DNA of 64,000 nt from the NCBI GenBank assembly GCA_041650595.1, contig JBAZKW010000006.1, positions 1 to 64,000 of the forward strand. The letters run 5' to 3'. The position numbers and the translations under genes were made by a program. Shown here one piece after another: positions 33,082 through 40,772 of this stretch (position 1 is the stretch's first letter; every line of letters begins with the position of its first letter). The notes under the pieces were generated by a model that did not search any database, had not been told where the DNA came from, and worked only from the letters and a program-made list of their open reading frames with translations. Source of the DNA: CALFCX01 sp041650595 (lineage in GTDB: Bacteria > Margulisbacteria > WOR-1 > JAKLHX01).

Positions 33082-33720
33082 ATGAAAACTCTAAATCTCG
33101 TTGTCCTTGTATCCGGCCGCGGGTCAAATCTTCAGGCGATCATAGATTCTATAGAGTCAGGTATGCTCACTGCCAAAATACTCTGTGTGATCTCCGACAG
33201 GCCGGACGCATACGGACTTAAACGCGCGCAAGACCACGGGATTGAAACGATTGTGGTTGATTACAAAAAAATAAAGGAAGCTGCGCATGGCAATGCGCAG
33301 CTGCAATATGAAACCCAATTGTTGGATGTTTTGAAGAAATATACACCCGATCTCATCTGTCTTGCCGGTTATATGCGAATCATTGGCCCGAAAATAATAT
33401 CAGCCTTTAGAGGCAGGATCATAAATATTCATCCGGCACTTTTGCCGTCTTTTCCGGGGCTGAATGCCCAGAAGCAGGCTCTTGACCACGGAGCAACAAT
33501 ATCCGGATGCACGGTACACTTTGTGGATGAAGGCTGTGATACGGGACCGGTGATCCTGCAGAGACTAGTTCCGGTCTTGAAAGATGATACTGAAGATACT
33601 CTTTCAAGCAGGATACTTGAACAGGAACACATAGCTTATCCTGAAGCTATAAAATTGATAGCCCAGGGCAAAGTATGTATCGAAGGCGGAAAAGTAAAAA
33701 TATTAAAGGAAGGGAAGTAG
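33082..33720 (+). CDS. purN: Phosphoribosylglycinamide formyltransferase
   Basis: Third step of de novo purine synthesis: formyl transfer from 10-formyl-THF to GAR. 212 aa. Phosphate loop VLVSGRGSNLQAI at the N-terminus, CLAGYMRIIG near 93, the catalytic Asn/His in INIHPALLPSFPG near 113, and VHFVDEGCDTGPVI near 144 with the catalytic Asp. A hairpin (33279-33302) in a variable stretch encodes AAHGNAQLQ. It is followed within 3 nt by purH. Confidence 0.95.
   Translation: MKTLNLVVLVSGRGSNLQAIIDSIESGMLTAKILCVISDRPDAYGLKRAQDHGIETIVVDYKKIKEAAHGNAQLQYETQLLDVLKKYTPDLICLAGYMRIIGPKIISAFRGRIINIHPALLPSFPGLNAQKQALDHGATISGCTVHFVDEGCDTGPVILQRLVPVLKDDTEDTLSSRILEQEHIAYPEAIKLIAQGKVCIEGGKVKILKEGK
33279..33302. 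repeat. Hairpin insertion in purN
   Basis: Ten-base arms AGCTGCGCAT / ATGCGCAGCT around GGCA, read in frame in a poorly conserved segment of PurN. Confidence 0.5.
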
Positions 33721-33723
33721 GTG

Positions 33724-35289
33724 ATGAAGAAACAAAGGTATGCGGTCATAAGCGTGTCCGACAAGAAAGGCATAAAACAATTTGCCAAAGGTCTTGTAAA
33801 ATCCGGTTTCAAAATAATCGCAAGCGGTGGAACTGCCAGAGAGCTTCGCAGCGCGGGAATAAAAGCGATAGAAGTTTCCAAAATAACCAAATTCCCTGAA
33901 ATGCTCGACGGAAGGGTGAAAACTTTGCATCCCAAGATACACGGGGGCCTTTTGGCAAGGAGGGAAAAGCCGGAACACATGAAGATGCTGGCAAAGTACG
34001 GCATTCCGCAGATTGATATTGTTGTCATAAATCTTTATCCGTTCGAAAAGGTCATATCAAAAAAGGATTTTACGCATGAAGAAGCGATAGAGAATATCGA
34101 TATTGGAGGGCCTTCCATAGTTAGAGCGGCGGCCAAAAATTATGAACACGTGGCTGTCATCACAAATCCGGCGAGCTATCCGGAGATACTGAAAGAACTA
34201 AAAGACAATAAGGGGCAGATAAGCCTTGAAACAAAGACAAAACTGCAGAGAGAGGCATTTGAACTGACCGCGCGGTACGATGCAGCTATTTCGGCATATC
34301 TTTTGCCGTCTCAGGGTTCGGATCTTTTTCCGAAGAAGCTTGAGTTCCGGTTGGACAAGATACAGGACCTGCGCTACGGAGAAAATCCGCACCAGCAGGC
34401 GGCATTTTTCAGGGCTGAGGGCGGGGGAATATCCGCTGCAACTCAGCTTCACGGCAAAGAGCTTTCTTATAACAACATCCTCGACATAGAGGCGGCTTTT
34501 TCCATTGTCTCGTATTTTGCAAGCACGGCTGTGGCTATCGTAAAACACAACAATCCCTGCGGAGTAGCGATCGGTAAGAGCGTAAAAGAGGCCTATTTGA
34601 AAGCCTATGAATGCGACAAAGTATCTGCTTACGGCGGGATCGTCGCATCCAACAGGACGGTAGATGAGGATTCCGCAAAGGAAATATCAAAATTATTTGT
34701 AGAAGTCGTCATAGCCCCTGATTATTCAAATGCGGCGCTTCAGGAGTTCAAAAAGAAAAAGAATTTAAGGATCCTACGGTGCGATCTGGTAAATTTTGCC
34801 AACAGTGCAAGAAAGTTTGAGTTTAAAAAAGTGTCAGGGGGGATGCTGCTGCAGCAAATAGATGTAGCCGAGCTGAATATGTCGGAACTTAAGGTTGTTA
34901 CCCGGCGTCAGCCCAGCCTGCAGGAGCTGGAAGACCTTTTCTTTGCATGGGGAGTCTGCAAATTTGTGAAATCTAACGCCATTGTTATCGTGAAGAACGG
35001 CGCGACCATCGGTATCGGCGCGGGCCAGATGAACAGGGTGGGCTCGGCCGAGATAGCCCTCAAACAGGCCCATGCCTACCGGCAGGCAGGCGGCGGACAT
35101 GCAAAAAAAGCCGTTATGGCTTCGGACGGATTTTTCCCTTTCGCGGACTCAATTGAGCTTGCTAGAAAACACGGAATATCCGCTGTAATACAGCCGGGAG
35201 GTTCGGTGAGGGACGAAGAAGTCATCAAAGTGGCGAACAAATACCGCATGACGATGGCATTTACGGGACGAAGACATTTCAGGCACTGA
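33724..35289 (+). CDS. purH: Bifunctional AICAR formyltransferase / IMP cyclohydrolase
   Basis: Last two steps of IMP synthesis. The N-terminal cyclohydrolase domain has SVSDKKGIKQFAKGL, KTLHPKIHGGLLARR near 72, and IDIGGPSIVRAAAKNY near 126. The C-terminal transformylase domain has LRYGENPHQQAAFF near 218, VKHNNPCGVAIGK near 272, and PGGSVRDEEVI near 495. The residues ALKQAHAYRQAGGGHAKKAV near 445-463 contain an in-frame CCTACCGGCAGGCAGG palindrome just before the conserved ASDGFFPF. ATG 33724 is chosen; GTG 33721 immediately before is possible. Confidence 0.95.
   Translation: MKKQRYAVISVSDKKGIKQFAKGLVKSGFKIIASGGTARELRSAGIKAIEVSKITKFPEMLDGRVKTLHPKIHGGLLARREKPEHMKMLAKYGIPQIDIVVINLYPFEKVISKKDFTHEEAIENIDIGGPSIVRAAAKNYEHVAVITNPASYPEILKELKDNKGQISLETKTKLQREAFELTARYDAAISAYLLPSQGSDLFPKKLEFRLDKIQDLRYGENPHQQAAFFRAEGGGISAATQLHGKELSYNNILDIEAAFSIVSYFASTAVAIVKHNNPCGVAIGKSVKEAYLKAYECDKVSAYGGIVASNRTVDEDSAKEISKLFVEVVIAPDYSNAALQEFKKKKNLRILRCDLVNFANSARKFEFKKVSGGMLLQQIDVAELNMSELKVVTRRQPSLQELEDLFFAWGVCKFVKSNAIVIVKNGATIGIGAGQMNRVGSAEIALKQAHAYRQAGGGHAKKAVMASDGFFPFADSIELARKHGISAVIQPGGSVRDEEVIKVANKYRMTMAFTGRRHFRH
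35073..35090. repeat. Degenerate GGCAGG palindrome in purH
   Basis: TGCCTACCGGCAGGCA with one mismatch, followed by GGCGGCGG, in frame. The centre CCGGCAGGCAGG matches the elements at 14611 and 27208. Confidence 0.65.
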
Positions 35290-35298
35290 GGAAAGAGC

Positions 35299-35389
35299 GT
35301 CATTGCGAGGGGCGTAAGCCCCGAAGCAATCCCATAGTACAATGGGATTGCTTCGTCGTCCCGATCAAATCGGTACTCCTCGCAATGAC
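35299..35389. repeat. REP-like palindromic element, copy 2 (intact)
   Basis: GTCATTGCGAG...CTCGCAATGAC with inner arms CGAAGCAATCCCAT / ATGGGATTGCTTCG around the loop AGTACA. The left arm has a GGGGCGTAAGCCCC hairpin and the right arm a CCCGATCAAATCGG hairpin. It is the best reference for the intact centre of the family. Confidence 0.85.
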
Positions 35390-35408
35390 TGTTTAGGAGG
35401 AGAATGAC

Positions 35409-36569
35409 ATGAAGAAATTGATAGCGTTCTTGTTGGCATTTCTGTTTCTGGCGTCTGTGTCTCTAGCACAGACCCCTTCAATATATTCAACGGCGAATTT
35501 TAGTAACGGAGTGTCTTTAGGATTTTTAAATACGGGCACCGCCAGTACCGGCCTTGCAAGCTGGAATCCGGGTTTCGGACTTGGAGCGTTCAAATTAGGG
35601 TTGGGAATAAATATCCCTTTTAACGACCCGACCGGAAGAGTTGTGGACAAAGTAGTTGTCCGCTATGTTCAGTACGATTCACAAAAATGGGGCTTCAGGT
35701 ACGGGGTGATAGAAAATTATACTCTCGGATACGGCTTGCTGGTAAATAATTACACTTCAGCTCAAACGGGAATATTTGAGTCAAATCAGCAGACAGGGCT
35801 AAGGGCCTATTACAATCAAGACATCTACGGTGCTGAAGGAATGGGGACGTGGTCAAAGTTCCAAGCTTTCAGGATAACGGAAGAGATCATGCCCCGCCTT
35901 ACACTGGGGCAGTATTATGCGGGAGATTCCGACGGAGTGGATTTTGTCAGGCCGGACGGGACAAGAGTTGTTTATCCTTCGCAATCAGGTTTTGGTCTGG
36001 ACGCGGGATATTCTGTTTGGAGAGGCGGAGTCCTTTTTGCCGAGGCAGCGCATATGAACAACCACGGTTCAGGTTTTTCCGCGGGGTTCAATCAGGATAT
36101 GGATATATTTATCGGCAAGGCCAATTTCAGGGCTGAGAGAAGGTTCATAGACCGGAATTTTGTTCCGGAATATTTTAACGAGAACTATGAGACCGATCCT
36201 ATTGATATTGTTTCGTTTGAGGCGATTTCTTCGAACAAAAACGGATATAAAGTGCAGTTGGGGGCAACAGTGCTTTCATTGGGCAATATTTGGGCGGTTC
36301 TTGAAGGATATGAAGGAAGCAATACAACTCTCAAAGGCTATGCTTCCGCTAAACTTTCGAACCAGTATTTTGTTGAAGCGGGATATTTCCAGCAGAATTT
36401 TGTGGACGCCAGAAGCCTTGATCTTAGTCAGGGAGCGGTCATCACAGGAAGGCTTGGATACAAAGTTAATCCCTTTACTACCGTGATCGCAAATTACAAG
36501 CAATATTATGATCCTGCGGCGGGAAAAGTCGTCTATTCGCAGTGGTATGAGATGAGCCTGAGTTTGTAA
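35409..36569 (+). CDS. Probable outer-membrane beta-barrel protein
   Basis: A 386-aa secreted protein of no recognised family. Residues 1-20 form a clear signal peptide (MKKLIAFLLAFLFLASVSLA, then QTPS). The rest alternates amphipathic strands with turns rich in Gly, Asn and Asp. It has many aromatic residues and ends in a strand with terminal Leu (SQWYEMSLSL), a pattern close to the C-terminal barrel signature recognised by the BAM machinery. AGGAGG lies 9 nt before ATG 35409. It is preceded by REP-like copy 2 and followed by a C-rich repeat, so it is probably monocistronic. Confidence 0.8.
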   Translation: MKKLIAFLLAFLFLASVSLAQTPSIYSTANFSNGVSLGFLNTGTASTGLASWNPGFGLGAFKLGLGINIPFNDPTGRVVDKVVVRYVQYDSQKWGFRYGVIENYTLGYGLLVNNYTSAQTGIFESNQQTGLRAYYNQDIYGAEGMGTWSKFQAFRITEEIMPRLTLGQYYAGDSDGVDFVRPDGTRVVYPSQSGFGLDAGYSVWRGGVLFAEAAHMNNHGSGFSAGFNQDMDIFIGKANFRAERRFIDRNFVPEYFNENYETDPIDIVSFEAISSNKNGYKVQLGATVLSLGNIWAVLEGYEGSNTTLKGYASAKLSNQYFVEAGYFQQNFVDARSLDLSQGAVITGRLGYKVNPFTTVIANYKQYYDPAAGKVVYSQWYEMSLSL

Positions 36570-36572
36570 GAG

Positions 36573-36609
36573 CCCTCACCCCTAACCCCTCTCCCATAGG
36601 GAGAGGGGA
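36573..36609. repeat. CCCTCACCCCTAACCCCTCTCCC-type repeat (half copy)
   Basis: Shares the first 22 bases and the CTCCC...GGGAG hairpin with 19681-19718, directly after the barrel gene stop. Confidence 0.75.
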
Positions 36610-36707
36610 AGTTTCACGAACCGCCTCTACATTATTTCCGTAACATCCTCACCGTCTTTTAAAGAATCAGCAATCTTTGATGCTTTGTTCGTCCTGAAAC
36701 AATTGCC

Positions 36708-36735
36708 TGAAATTTTCAAAAAAATCCGTCGATAT
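36708..36735 (+). promoter_or_regulatory. Sigma-28-type promoter, site D
   Basis: TGAAATTT at 36708-36715, a 12-nt spacer, GTCGATAT at 36728-36735. A leader of about 37 nt with AAGGAGGAG precedes ATG 36779. Confidence 0.65.
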
Positions 36736-36778
36736 AAGAACACAAGAGAATATCCATAGAAAAAGGAGGAGATGAGAC

Positions 36779-37392
36779 ATGTTAAAGGTAAATGCTGTGA
36801 GAACAAGAACTGGTGATAAAGGTGTGTCCATGATGCGTTTTGATGTAGGAGACAGAGGTGCCATATCCAGACGGGTCAATCCCGACATCTCGATCAGATC
36901 TGAAGTTGGAATAAAGTTAAGGGATGTTGTGTGCAACCCCCGAGTTTTGACGGGGTTATATTCAAGAGAGATTTCTACGGTATCTGATTCGCATGACGGT
37001 GATTACGGAGAATCTCACAGGTTTGATGCCGGATTGGGTTGGAAAATTCAAGAAAGCCTGCTGCGGATACTTTTACTGCCTTAAAAAAAGCAATCGGCAT
37101 GAGGATGACGGCTGGAGAAAACGGTTTTTTAAGGGATCATATTATTCCAAAGTTGCCTGAGACATTTTGGGGGGCTTCTCAAGATTTTCTTACTCCAGAA
37201 ACTGATGATGGCCCGCCTTATTATCAAGTGACATCGGAAGTGCGGCGTTCTCCCAAACAGATCAGGACTTGGCTCAAGAACATCTCTCCGATGGATGATG
37301 TTACAAGATTCTTTAACGCCAGACCATGGCCGGTAACAAGTGAGGCCAAATCAATAATTGATGGAATAAAAGCTTTGCTGGCGAGTGAGTAG
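36779..37392 (+). pseudogene. Frameshifted paralogue of the gene at 38834
   Basis: Reading starts at ATG 36779 behind a good ribosome site but stops at 37084. The continuation, in the next frame from about 37050 to 37392, matches the same paralogue. Frame 1 has RFDVGDRGAISRRVNPDISI and DSHDGDYG, against RFAVDERGALTRLARPTISI and DSHGYPAA at 38834. Frame 2 has DHIIPKLPETFWGASQDFL, against EHVIPLLPERFAGTSLKFH. The shift lies near 37054-37060 in CAAGAAAGCC and needs one base restored. A sequencing error, a real 1-nt loss or recoding are all possible; no classic slippery heptamer is visible. No known domain and no signal peptide. It has its own sigma-28-type promoter. Confidence 0.75.
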
Positions 37393-37424
37393 GCTTTAGA
37401 AAAGTTTTTAGGGGGAAAAGATTG

Positions 37425-38117
37425 ATGATGGGTAACAGAGTCGGATTTGGCCATGTTTTCCCAAAATGTCCTGCGGGAGAGTATCTCCATTTTTCAAGAA
37501 GGCCGCTAACGGTTGTTTCGATGGAGCTGCCCATAACTTACAGGCAACCAAGGCGTGTGGAAATAAGGATGATAGATCAATTTGGCAAAGGTTCGACTGA
37601 AACAGTAATGAGATCTGCGGACCTTGGTGCGGACGGAGTAGAAAGATTAAAAGAACTAAGGATAGCTGAAATTACATCACAAGGCATTCGATCGGAACAC
37701 GTGGAAAAAGCCCTTGCTCTGTTCGCGCGAAATTATAGGTTGTTGATGGATGCGCGGGAAGAAAACGGAGCTCTTTATAAATTCAGCTGTGGGCTTGTCG
37801 GTCAAGACCCGGATTTCAAAGACCCTGATGTTGTACAAAAAACTACAAATCTCTTTTCTACAAGGTTGGATGGCGAGAATGCAATGCTTATAACTTTAGT
37901 GCGAAGGAAGCCTATGCAGCAAATTGATTTAAATTCCATGGCGGTGTTGGATCTTTTCGAGAAACTTAGAGTGGACCAGCCCATGTTTAATGATCGAACA
38001 TATAGATCTGTTATTTTCCAGACTTTTAGGGTATTTGGGGACGGAGCAGCGTTTGTTGATTCATTCTGGTTGCCTTTTGAGCTAGTCGCGCCAAATGAGT
38101 GTGAAAAGTCCGGATAA
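37425..38117 (+). CDS. Unknown 231-aa-class protein downstream of the frameshifted gene
   Basis: No family recognised; about 230 aa, soluble, no signal peptide. The N-terminus is compact and aromatic (MGNRVGFGHVFPKCPAG), and a helical middle (residues 60-110) is followed by FSTRLDGENAMLITLVRRKP. The ATG is one of two adjacent ones (37425, 37428) after GGGGG. It lies 32 nt after its upstream gene with no promoter of its own, so it probably belongs to the sigma-28-type operon of site D. Confidence 0.65.
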   Translation: MMGNRVGFGHVFPKCPAGEYLHFSRRPLTVVSMELPITYRQPRRVEIRMIDQFGKGSTETVMRSADLGADGVERLKELRIAEITSQGIRSEHVEKALALFARNYRLLMDAREENGALYKFSCGLVGQDPDFKDPDVVQKTTNLFSTRLDGENAMLITLVRRKPMQQIDLNSMAVLDLFEKLRVDQPMFNDRTYRSVIFQTFRVFGDGAAFVDSFWLPFELVAPNECEKSG

Positions 38118-38129
38118 ATGAAGGCGCTG

Positions 38130-38720
38130 CTACAGTTTTCGTAGAATATTGAAACCTCTTTTTGTGGTGTCAACAACTTTCGACGCTCTTCCGATTTTAC
38201 ATCTTCCGCCGTCTATTACCAGATCAATCCCTCTTTTAAAATATTTCGCGGCTTCTTTCGCGGTCTTGGGAGGTTTCTTGCCTGAAATATTCGCGGAAGA
38301 TGCGGAGATAGGATGCCCCAAAGTTTTTATTATCTCGAGGATTAGGAGATGATCCGGCATACGCAGTCCGACGGTGTCTTTTACTCCTGTTACATAATTA
38401 GGTACATTTTTGTTCTTTTTGACAACAACAGTCAAAGGTCCCGGCCAATTATTTTTCATGATCTTCAGGACCTTTGGCGATAATTTTTTTGACAGCTTTT
38501 TTGCCTGTTTTATGTCGGAGACCAAAAGCTGGAGCGGCTGCGAAAGAGATCTTTTTTTAAGTTTGAAGATCTTCTTGACCGCTTTTTTGTTTTTAAAATC
38601 AGCTCCTATGCCATAAACGGTCTCGGTGGGGAAGATTATGACGCCGCCGGATCTGAGGATATTGACTGCGGATTTTACCGCAAATGTGAGAGATACTTCT
38701 TTGAGGTTAAGATATTTCAT
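38130..38720 (-). CDS. Threonylcarbamoyl-AMP synthase (Sua5/YciO/YrdC family)
   Basis: Makes L-threonylcarbamoyl-AMP from Thr, bicarbonate and ATP for the t6A37 modification of ANN-decoding tRNAs. 196 aa, the single-domain size. Landmarks: GGVIIFPTETVYGIGADFKN near 27, KKRSLSQPLQLLVSD near 54 (KxR motif), WPGPLTVVVKK near 92, GLRMPDH near 118 and PISASSANISGKKP near 136. ATG 38720 is chosen because an extended -10 lies 8 nt upstream and the alternative ATG 38750 lies beyond that promoter. Confidence 0.93.
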   Translation of the reverse strand: MKYLNLKEVSLTFAVKSAVNILRSGGVIIFPTETVYGIGADFKNKKAVKKIFKLKKRSLSQPLQLLVSDIKQAKKLSKKLSPKVLKIMKNNWPGPLTVVVKKNKNVPNYVTGVKDTVGLRMPDHLLILEIIKTLGHPISASSANISGKKPPKTAKEAAKYFKRGIDLVIDGGRCKIGRASKVVDTTKRGFNILRKL

Positions 38721-38728
38721 TTGCTGAT

Positions 38729-38737
38729 ATGATAACA
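38729..38737 (-). promoter_or_regulatory. Extended -10 promoter of the Sua5-family gene; leaderless
   Basis: Minus strand TGTTATCAT (38737-38729), then 8 nt to ATG 38720. It is divergent from the sigma-28-type site E. Confidence 0.5.
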
Positions 38738-38765
38738 CGGCAAAACACAAGTAGATAAAAAAAAG

Positions 38766-38793
38766 TGAAATTTTTCAGGATTTTGCACGATAA
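38766..38793 (+). promoter_or_regulatory. Sigma-28-type promoter, site E
   Basis: TGAAATTT at 38766-38773, a 12-nt spacer, CACGATAA at 38786-38793. AAGGAGG follows at 38819-38825. Confidence 0.6.
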
Positions 38794-38833
38794 CAAAATA
38801 GACGGAATATTTTGGAACAAGGAGGATATGTAT

Positions 38834-39553
38834 ATGAATATTCGTGGATTGAACACAACAGGGCTAAGGCAGGGTGTTATTGGAGGTTCGACCAGGCCTT
38901 TTACCAGGTTTGCAGTTGATGAGAGAGGAGCACTTACAAGACTTGCAAGACCGACAATCTCTATAAGGACAAGAACAGCTACAAGCCTGGGGGAATTGCT
39001 TTTAAATAATGATGTCATGGCAGGTTTTTATGTCAGGTCCGTTGAGGATTCGCACGGTTATCCAGCAGCCAGGGATTCTTCTTGCTCAAGTCTTGTTAAG
39101 GACGGATTGTTCTGGTCGTATACCCGGAAATCCACCGATGAAGTATTTGCAGACGTAGAAGCTCTGTTAAAGGATATGCATATTAAAATGAAACCCTATG
39201 AAAGAGCATTCTTTATAGAACATGTAATTCCATTACTTCCTGAAAGGTTTGCAGGAACTTCTTTGAAATTTCATACTCCGGGTTATGACGGTGATCCCGG
39301 TGTTGGGTATGCTGATGCAACGCCTTCTGTAGATCTTGCGGAACCGGAGATCAGGCAAAGACTTGGCAGGGTTCACGCAAAAGAAGATGTTGCGCGGCAT
39401 TTTAATTTTACGGATATTCTTGCCAGCTCTGTTCCCCATAGTCCGGTTTTTTCGTGCCTATCGATAAACGCCAAAATAGCGGCGCTTTTGATGGAGCCGG
39501 AACCGCCGCAGCATGATGCTGCTGCTATTGCCCGCGCCCTTGATGATTATTAA
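38834..39553 (+). CDS. Unknown 239-aa protein, intact paralogue of the gene at 36779
   Basis: No known domain, soluble, no signal peptide. The N-terminus MNIRGLNTTGLRQGVIGG is followed by a conserved core shared with the broken paralogue (RFAVDERGALTRLARPTISI; GFYVRSVEDSHGY; EHVIPLLPERFAGTSLKFH; EDVARHFN). ATG 38834 is 8 nt from AAGGAGG; ATG 38828 is too close to it, and the GTG at 38765 lies inside the promoter. The leader of about 34 nt matches those of its co-regulated genes. A terminator follows at 39590. Confidence 0.75.
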   Translation: MNIRGLNTTGLRQGVIGGSTRPFTRFAVDERGALTRLARPTISIRTRTATSLGELLLNNDVMAGFYVRSVEDSHGYPAARDSSCSSLVKDGLFWSYTRKSTDEVFADVEALLKDMHIKMKPYERAFFIEHVIPLLPERFAGTSLKFHTPGYDGDPGVGYADATPSVDLAEPEIRQRLGRVHAKEDVARHFNFTDILASSVPHSPVFSCLSINAKIAALLMEPEPPQHDAAAIARALDDY

Positions 39554-39589
39554 ACGATCTCTTAAATAGTTTTCACGCTTTGAAATTTT

Positions 39590-39620
39590 AGCCGCCACTT
39601 TAAAGTGGCGGCTTTGTATT
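39590..39620 (+). terminator. Terminator after the 38834 gene
   Basis: Perfect hairpin with arms AGCCGCCACTTT / AAAGTGGCGGCT (39590-39613) followed by a T-rich tail. Confidence 0.75.
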
Positions 39621-39685
39621 TATAGCACTCCTTTTCAGTTGTAGAAAATGTCCCCTAATGATAAGATTAAGCCAGGTAAAACCTT

Positions 39686-40708
39686 ATGGATTACAAAAGC
39701 GCGGGTGTTGATATAGAGGCCGGATACGAAGTTGTCAGCCGGGTAAAAAAACTCTCAAAGTCCACTTTTACAAAGGGTGTCCTCGGTGATATCGGGTCTT
39801 TCGGCGGGCTTTTCCAGATAGACAAGGATGAATACAAAGAACCTGTCCTTGTGTCCGGAACCGACGGGGTGGGGACCAAGCTTAAAATAGCTTTTATGAC
39901 CGGAAAACACAACACTATCGGCATAGATGCGGTCGCGATGAGCGTAAACGATATAGTAGTGTTGGGCGCAAAACCTCTTTTCTTTCTTGATTATCTTGCT
40001 TTCAACAAAGTCGATCCGAGCCTTGCCGAGCAGATACTTATCGGAATAGCCGAAGGCTGCCGCCAGAGCGAGGCTGCGTTGATCGGCGGCGAGACCGCGG
40101 AAATGAGCGATCTTTACGGCAAAGGAGAATATGACATTGCCGGATTCGCTGTAGGAATAGTCGAAAAATCCAAAATAATAGACGGCACCAAGATATCTGT
40201 TGGGGACAAACTTATCGGCATTGCGTCTTCCGGACTTCACAGCAACGGCTATACTCTTGCCAGAAAAGTTTTGTTTGATATGGCAAAGCTTGATATTAAC
40301 GCACAAATTCCGGAGCTTGGCTCAACGTTGGGGCAGGCACTTCTTGCTCCCACAAAGATATATGTTAAAACAATGATTGGCCTTATGAAAGACGTCGAGC
40401 TATTAGGAATGGCCCATATAACCGGTGGAGGACTTCCCGAAAATGTCGCAAGATTTCTTCCTGAAGGAGTTGCGGCATCGATCGATCCTCACGCATGGGA
40501 ACATCCCGCAATATGTAGGCTGATCAAGCAAAAAGGTGATATATCAAGAGAAGAGATGTTTAAGGCGTTCAACATGGGAATAGGAATGGCCCTTGCTGTA
40601 AGACCGCAAAATGCGGACAAAACAATGAAAAAGCTCAAAGATCTTGGCGAGAAATCATATCTGATAGGAGAAATTGTGAAAGGGGATAAAAACGTAATAG
40701 TACGGTAG
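39686..40708 (+). CDS. purM: Phosphoribosylformylglycinamidine cyclo-ligase (AIR synthase)
   Basis: Fifth purine step, ATP-dependent closure of FGAM to AIR. 340 aa with family motifs: DYKSAGVDIEAGYE at the N-terminus, VSGTDGVGTKLKIAF near 57, MSVNDIVVLGAKPLFFLDYL near 87, and GGETAEMSDLYG near 136. GIASSGLHSNGYTLAR follows near 177 and AHITGGGLPENVAR near 245. A possible -10 (TGATAAGAT, 39659-39667) lies 18 nt upstream, with a weak CCAGG ribosome site. Confidence 0.95.
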   Translation: MDYKSAGVDIEAGYEVVSRVKKLSKSTFTKGVLGDIGSFGGLFQIDKDEYKEPVLVSGTDGVGTKLKIAFMTGKHNTIGIDAVAMSVNDIVVLGAKPLFFLDYLAFNKVDPSLAEQILIGIAEGCRQSEAALIGGETAEMSDLYGKGEYDIAGFAVGIVEKSKIIDGTKISVGDKLIGIASSGLHSNGYTLARKVLFDMAKLDINAQIPELGSTLGQALLAPTKIYVKTMIGLMKDVELLGMAHITGGGLPENVARFLPEGVAASIDPHAWEHPAICRLIKQKGDISREEMFKAFNMGIGMALAVRPQNADKTMKKLKDLGEKSYLIGEIVKGDKNVIVR

Positions 40709-40735
40709 AGGCGCCGCATGCGGCGACTGTACAAT
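40706..40735. repeat. Imperfect GCATGC-centred palindrome after purM
   Basis: GTAGAGGCGCCGCATGCGGC with a partly matching right arm ending CTGTAC. It covers the purM stop and the short gap to hisS, and has the same centre as the ileS palindrome. Confidence 0.55.
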
Positions 40736-40772
40736 ATTCGTAATAGGCAATTTTGTTTAAGAGGGAATTACC

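Noticed and set aside
37040..37070. Programmed -1 frameshift in the 36779 gene
   Set aside because: No X-XXY-YYZ slippery heptamer and no clear downstream stem were seen, so a base loss or an error is more likely. Not excluded.
38765..38833. Upstream GTG start for the gene at 38834
   Set aside because: This stretch contains the sigma-28-type promoter, and the AAGGAGG site fits ATG 38834.
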